DNA of 17,290 nt from Acidobacteriota bacterium (GTDB taxonomy: Bacteria; Acidobacteriota; Blastocatellia; Pyrinomonadales; Pyrinomonadaceae), in contig SXVE01000130.1 of assembly GCA_005790265.1 (NCBI GenBank), positions 1 to 17,290 of the forward strand. The letters are read 5' to 3'. Numbering within the stretch: the first letter of the stretch is position 1; each line of letters starts with the position of its first letter. The position numbers and the translations under genes were made by a program. Shown here piece after piece: positions 14,643 through 17,290 of this stretch. The notes under the pieces are model-generated. The model had not been told where the DNA came from. It made no database searches and saw nothing but the letters and a program-made list of their open reading frames with translations.

Positions 14643-16493
14643 TTACTGCTCCTCTTCGTCGGCGGAATTGGTGTTTTGATTCGCCTGATTCGCGGCTTTT
14701 TCTTCTTCGTCGAGCTGTTTTTGTTCTTCCGGCGTCGGCGGCGCATCGTCGAGCGCGTCGGCGGGCGGCGCGCCTTTTTCCGCACGAATTTTCATAATGC
14801 GCGCTTCGTCGTCTTCATACACGATTTCGCCCCAGCCGCTTTCGAGCGATTTAGCGAACATTTCTTCGTTTTCTTTGGCGTCGGCGAAAACGTAAGTCGC
14901 GCCGAATTTTTCGCGAATCAACAGTGCCGGATTGTCGGTTTTGCCCTGCGTAATATCAATCAAAAGTTTGTAAAGCTCCGGATTTTCCGAATACAGATAA
15001 TTCGGGTCGAGTCCGTAAGCGTACGCGTGTTTCGTGTTATAGAAAAACAGCTTCGGAAAATCGTCCCAGTTCGTGTTGAAAATTCGCTCGCCCGCCGGAA
15101 TATTGTCGCGTCCGTCGGCGTCTTTCCCGGTTGCCCACGTCATCGCGCGGGAATATTTGTCGTTCGCTTCGTTGTTGCGAATCGTTTCGAGCAAACCCAT
15201 TTCGTTAAAACCGAGACTGTGAATTCCCGTCAGATTGTAAACGAAAAACACGAACAGAATAATTCCAAGCGCCCACAAACCGCTTAGTTTAGCGTAATTC
15301 CAGAGCTGCTGTTTTTCGGTCGGTTTGGCAATGTCGAGATACGGTTCGATTTCGGTGCGAAAATCTTCCGGCAGCTGCGGCGCGGTCGAAACAGTAAACG
15401 CCTGCCAGCTGAAAGCGAGAAACATCACGGCGAACGGCGGGAAATATTCGGCAAATCGTTTCGAGCGAAACTGCGCGGCGAGCAAAACGGTGACGAACAG
15501 CAGAAAAAACGTCGCTTTTTCCGGCATTTTAGCGCCGCGCGGCATGAATAAAATATAGCCGATAAGCATCGCGAGCAGCGCGACCGGAAAATTCATAATC
15601 AATTCCATTCCCGAATACGGATACCATTCGCCGCCGACCGCGACGGCGAAATCCGAACCGACTTTGAATTTCGTATAAAAATGTTCCCAGAAAAGCAGTA
15701 GATTCTGCGGAAAATACGGATTGATTAAATTGCCCAGAATCATTCCGCCCAACGTGTAAGCGAGCGGTCGCCATTCAAATCGGCGCTCGTTCCACGCCAC
15801 GATCAGCGTCCAGAAAAACGCTGCGAGCAGCAAAAGAGGAAAAAGGCTGTAAGTCCAAACGAACGCAAACATTAGCGGAAGCAGCCAGACGTATTTTCTT
15901 TCAAACAACAGGTAAATTCCGACGACCGTAATAATGATCGTGAGCGGCGGCGCTTTCGCCATATTCATCCGAAAATAAAACGAGCTGGCGCAAACCAAAA
16001 TCATCACCAGCCAGAGCAGCAAATAATTGACTTTGTAATGATAAAGCAGCCAGTAAACCGAAAAAATAGCGAGCGTCGCGAAAACGACCGCGCCGACTTT
16101 CGCCGCCGTAACCGGCTCGAAAAACCACAGAAAAGGAATTTGCAAAAGGTGAAAAAGAAAATGATGATCGGCGTAATCTTTTGAATTTAATACTGTTAAA
16201 GGCAGCCATTCAAAAGTCGGCAGCCATTTGAATTGCTTGAAATTTTCCCACAGCAGCGAGCTCCATTTAATGTGGTAATAACCGTCCCAATCGCCGCAGC
16301 AAATCGCCTCGGTTTGAAACTGCAAAAGAGTGATCACCATTAAAATGGCGAAAAAACCGAAAATCAGATAAATCGTGCGCACCGCTTGATCCGTTTCCAA
16401 ATAAGCGCGCCACGACTGCTTGGCGGGTTCAGGTTTTTCCGCCGCTTTTTCCGGCGGCATTTCTTCGCGCCGCTGTTCTAAAATCTCTTCCAT
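14643..16493 (-). CDS. Polytopic membrane protein, STT3/GT-C glycosyltransferase-like
   Basis: The predicted product is 616 residues. A charged cytoplasmic N-tail (1-38) is followed by about ten or more hydrophobic spans (from about 41 to 440), then a soluble extracytoplasmic C-domain and an acidic, Gln/Asn-rich tail. In the first outer loop CCGDWDGYYHIK (65-76) resembles the first acidic motif of STT3/PglB oligosaccharyltransferases, and DYADHHFLFHLL (106-117) resembles their DHH motif. The C-domain has FNTNWDDFPKLFFYN and GLDPNYLY, but the WWDxG motif of true oligosaccharyltransferases is absent. It may thus be a lipid-linked-sugar glycosyltransferase of GT-C type rather than an N-glycosylation enzyme. 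I chose ATG 16493 because an 18-residue upstream extension (16547) is not protein-like. The TAA is directly followed by the lipoprotein ATG. No clear ribosome binding site is seen. Confidence 0.7.
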   Translation of the reverse strand: MEEILEQRREEMPPEKAAEKPEPAKQSWRAYLETDQAVRTIYLIFGFFAILMVITLLQFQTEAICCGDWDGYYHIKWSSLLWENFKQFKWLPTFEWLPLTVLNSKDYADHHFLFHLLQIPFLWFFEPVTAAKVGAVVFATLAIFSVYWLLYHYKVNYLLLWLVMILVCASSFYFRMNMAKAPPLTIIITVVGIYLLFERKYVWLLPLMFAFVWTYSLFPLLLLAAFFWTLIVAWNERRFEWRPLAYTLGGMILGNLINPYFPQNLLLFWEHFYTKFKVGSDFAVAVGGEWYPYSGMELIMNFPVALLAMLIGYILFMPRGAKMPEKATFFLLFVTVLLAAQFRSKRFAEYFPPFAVMFLAFSWQAFTVSTAPQLPEDFRTEIEPYLDIAKPTEKQQLWNYAKLSGLWALGIILFVFFVYNLTGIHSLGFNEMGLLETIRNNEANDKYSRAMTWATGKDADGRDNIPAGERIFNTNWDDFPKLFFYNTKHAYAYGLDPNYLYSENPELYKLLIDITQGKTDNPALLIREKFGATYVFADAKENEEMFAKSLESGWGEIVYEDDEARIMKIRAEKGAPPADALDDAPPTPEEQKQLDEEEKAANQANQNTNSADEEEQ

Positions 16494-16703
16494 TATGTAT
16501 GTCAGTCTAGATGTAAAAAAAGTGTAAAAAAGGTTGAATTCAATCAAAAAATATCACGAAATCCGGGTAAATATCTAACCGCTTGCAGACTTTTGCGATT
16601 TCCGCGCCAAAGCCGAACCGCAAAACGCGGACAAATTCGGCGGTTTCGCCCGATTAATAAAAGCCGAGTAAAATTACCCGTTTCGCGCCGCCGCAAAATC
16701 AGG

Positions 16704-16709
16704 TAAAAT
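16704..16709 (+). promoter_or_regulatory. Possible -10 box of the sugar dehydrogenase gene
   Basis: TAAAAT ends eight bases before the ATG at 16717, so transcription could begin at or next to the start codon. The hexamer 17 bases upstream (TTTCGC) is a poor -35 match. No Shine-Dalgarno site is present, which would fit a leaderless message. A second GTAAAATT lies 35 bases upstream (16668-16675). Confidence 0.25.
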
Positions 16710-16716
16710 TCGCCGT

Positions 16717-17290
16717 ATGAAAAACCTGAAAATTGTTTTTTGTCTGCTGATTGCGTGCTGCGCTTTTCAATATTCTTTTGCCCAAAACCCGCTCGTGCCG
16801 CACAAAATCAGTTTGAAAAACGGCGCGAGTTTCAGCTTAAATCTGCCCGCCGAATACGAAATTATTCCCGCCGCCGAAGGATTAAAACGCGTCCGATTTT
16901 TTGCCGCCGCGCCGGACGGACGAATTTTCGTCACCGATATGCACGATTTGACCGACAACAAAAAAGGCGCGGTTTATATTTTGGAAGATTTCAACCGGGA
17001 AACCGGAAAATTCGCACGCGTCGTGCCTTATTTAACGAACTTGAAAAATCCGAACAGCGCGGCATTTTATACTGATGCGAACGGTCAGGATTGGTTTTAT
17101 TTGGCGGAAACCGATAAGTTGACGAGGCGTCCTTACCGCCGCTTAGAATCTGCTGAAGCGCCTGTGCCGCGCCGCGCCGCGCCGAACGAAGATCAATCGG
17201 CTGCGCCTGCAATTTTTAGGACGATTAAGTGGGAGCTTCCGCTGTTTTCCCTCGAAGGATGGTTCGGCGCACGCCGTAAAAATCCGCCGC
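16717..17290 (+). CDS. Secreted PQQ-dependent sugar dehydrogenase-like protein, N-terminal part
   Basis: The frame opens with MKNLKIVFCLLIACCAFQYS and a signal peptidase I-type end (SFA/QNP, cleavage after about residue 22); LIAC at 11-14 also mimics a lipobox, so the anchor is uncertain. The mature part shows the first propeller strands of soluble glucose/sorbosone dehydrogenase-like proteins (RVRFFAAAPDGRIFVTDMHD, then NPNSAAFYTDANG and WFYLAETDKLTR). The family oxidises sugars in the periplasm using PQQ. After R137 (base 17127) the sequence no longer looks like the family: instead of the expected FPDYGLSYKYGGWHLTR-like strand it gives a Pro/Arg/Ala-rich stretch and then FRTIKWELPLFSLEGWF. 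The frame stays open to the window edge, so the gene is cut there. It is transcribed divergently from the GT-C-like gene across a 223-base gap. Confidence 0.65.
   Translation, partial: MKNLKIVFCLLIACCAFQYSFAQNPLVPHKISLKNGASFSLNLPAEYEIIPAAEGLKRVRFFAAAPDGRIFVTDMHDLTDNKKGAVYILEDFNRETGKFARVVPYLTNLKNPNSAAFYTDANGQDWFYLAETDKLTRRPYRRLESAEAPVPRRAAPNEDQSAAPAIFRTIKWELPLFSLEGWFGARRKNPP

Noticed and set aside
16534..16543. TTGAATTCAA palindrome upstream of the GT-C-like gene
   Set aside because: Ten AT-rich bases with no extension; too short to call an operator. I also found no convincing -35/-10 pair there.

Overview
The window looks like the chromosome of a Gram-negative bacterium, most likely an Acidobacteriota member of the Blastocatellia/Pyrinomonadales type. 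This is inferred from gene content and style, not from a marker gene. LpxK implies a lipid A outer membrane. The BACON-rich secreted metalloprotease, the double-propeller Y_Y_Y sensor kinase, the octamer and heptamer low-complexity DNA repeats, and many starts without a clear Shine-Dalgarno site fit that guess. No rRNA, tRNA, CRISPR array, transposase or prophage gene was seen.

Layout. Positions 3-140 (+) hold the C-terminal tail of an unrecognised protein. trpD (255-1346, +) encodes anthranilate phosphoribosyltransferase with a degenerate PRPP loop. lpxK (1497-2552, +) follows, separated by a spacer full of short repeats. A strong bidirectional hairpin terminator (2689-2730) closes the plus-strand genes against a long minus-strand block.

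The minus-strand block runs from 16493 down to 2777. In transcription order it contains: an STT3/GT-C-like polytopic membrane protein; a small putative lipoprotein; an AI-2E family (PerM-like) membrane protein; a 47-residue one-helix membrane protein; a propeller-Y_Y_Y-HisKA_3 sensor kinase; its NarL/LuxR-type response regulator, joined to the kinase by an ATGA overlap; a hairpin terminator plus a perfect 22-bp palindrome; an orphan receiver-domain protein; and a secreted M12-type zinc metalloprotease of about 1,827 residues with TIG, BACON and carboxypeptidase-regulatory-like domains. At the right edge a divergent gene (16717 to the window end, +) encodes the start of a secreted PQQ-dependent sugar dehydrogenase-like protein, whose last part in the window looks unusual.

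How they may work together: the kinase-regulator pair is a standard extracytoplasmic sensing system. It lies directly upstream, on the same strand, of an orphan receiver and a large exported protease with glycan-associated modules, and downstream of a glycosyltransferase-like protein. A regulatory link between sensing and protease or surface functions is plausible, but the terminator between the two halves argues for separate transcripts. The best leads are the repeated unnamed module in the protease, the unannotated 47-residue membrane protein, the variant TrpD and the repeat DNA that abuts or enters coding starts.
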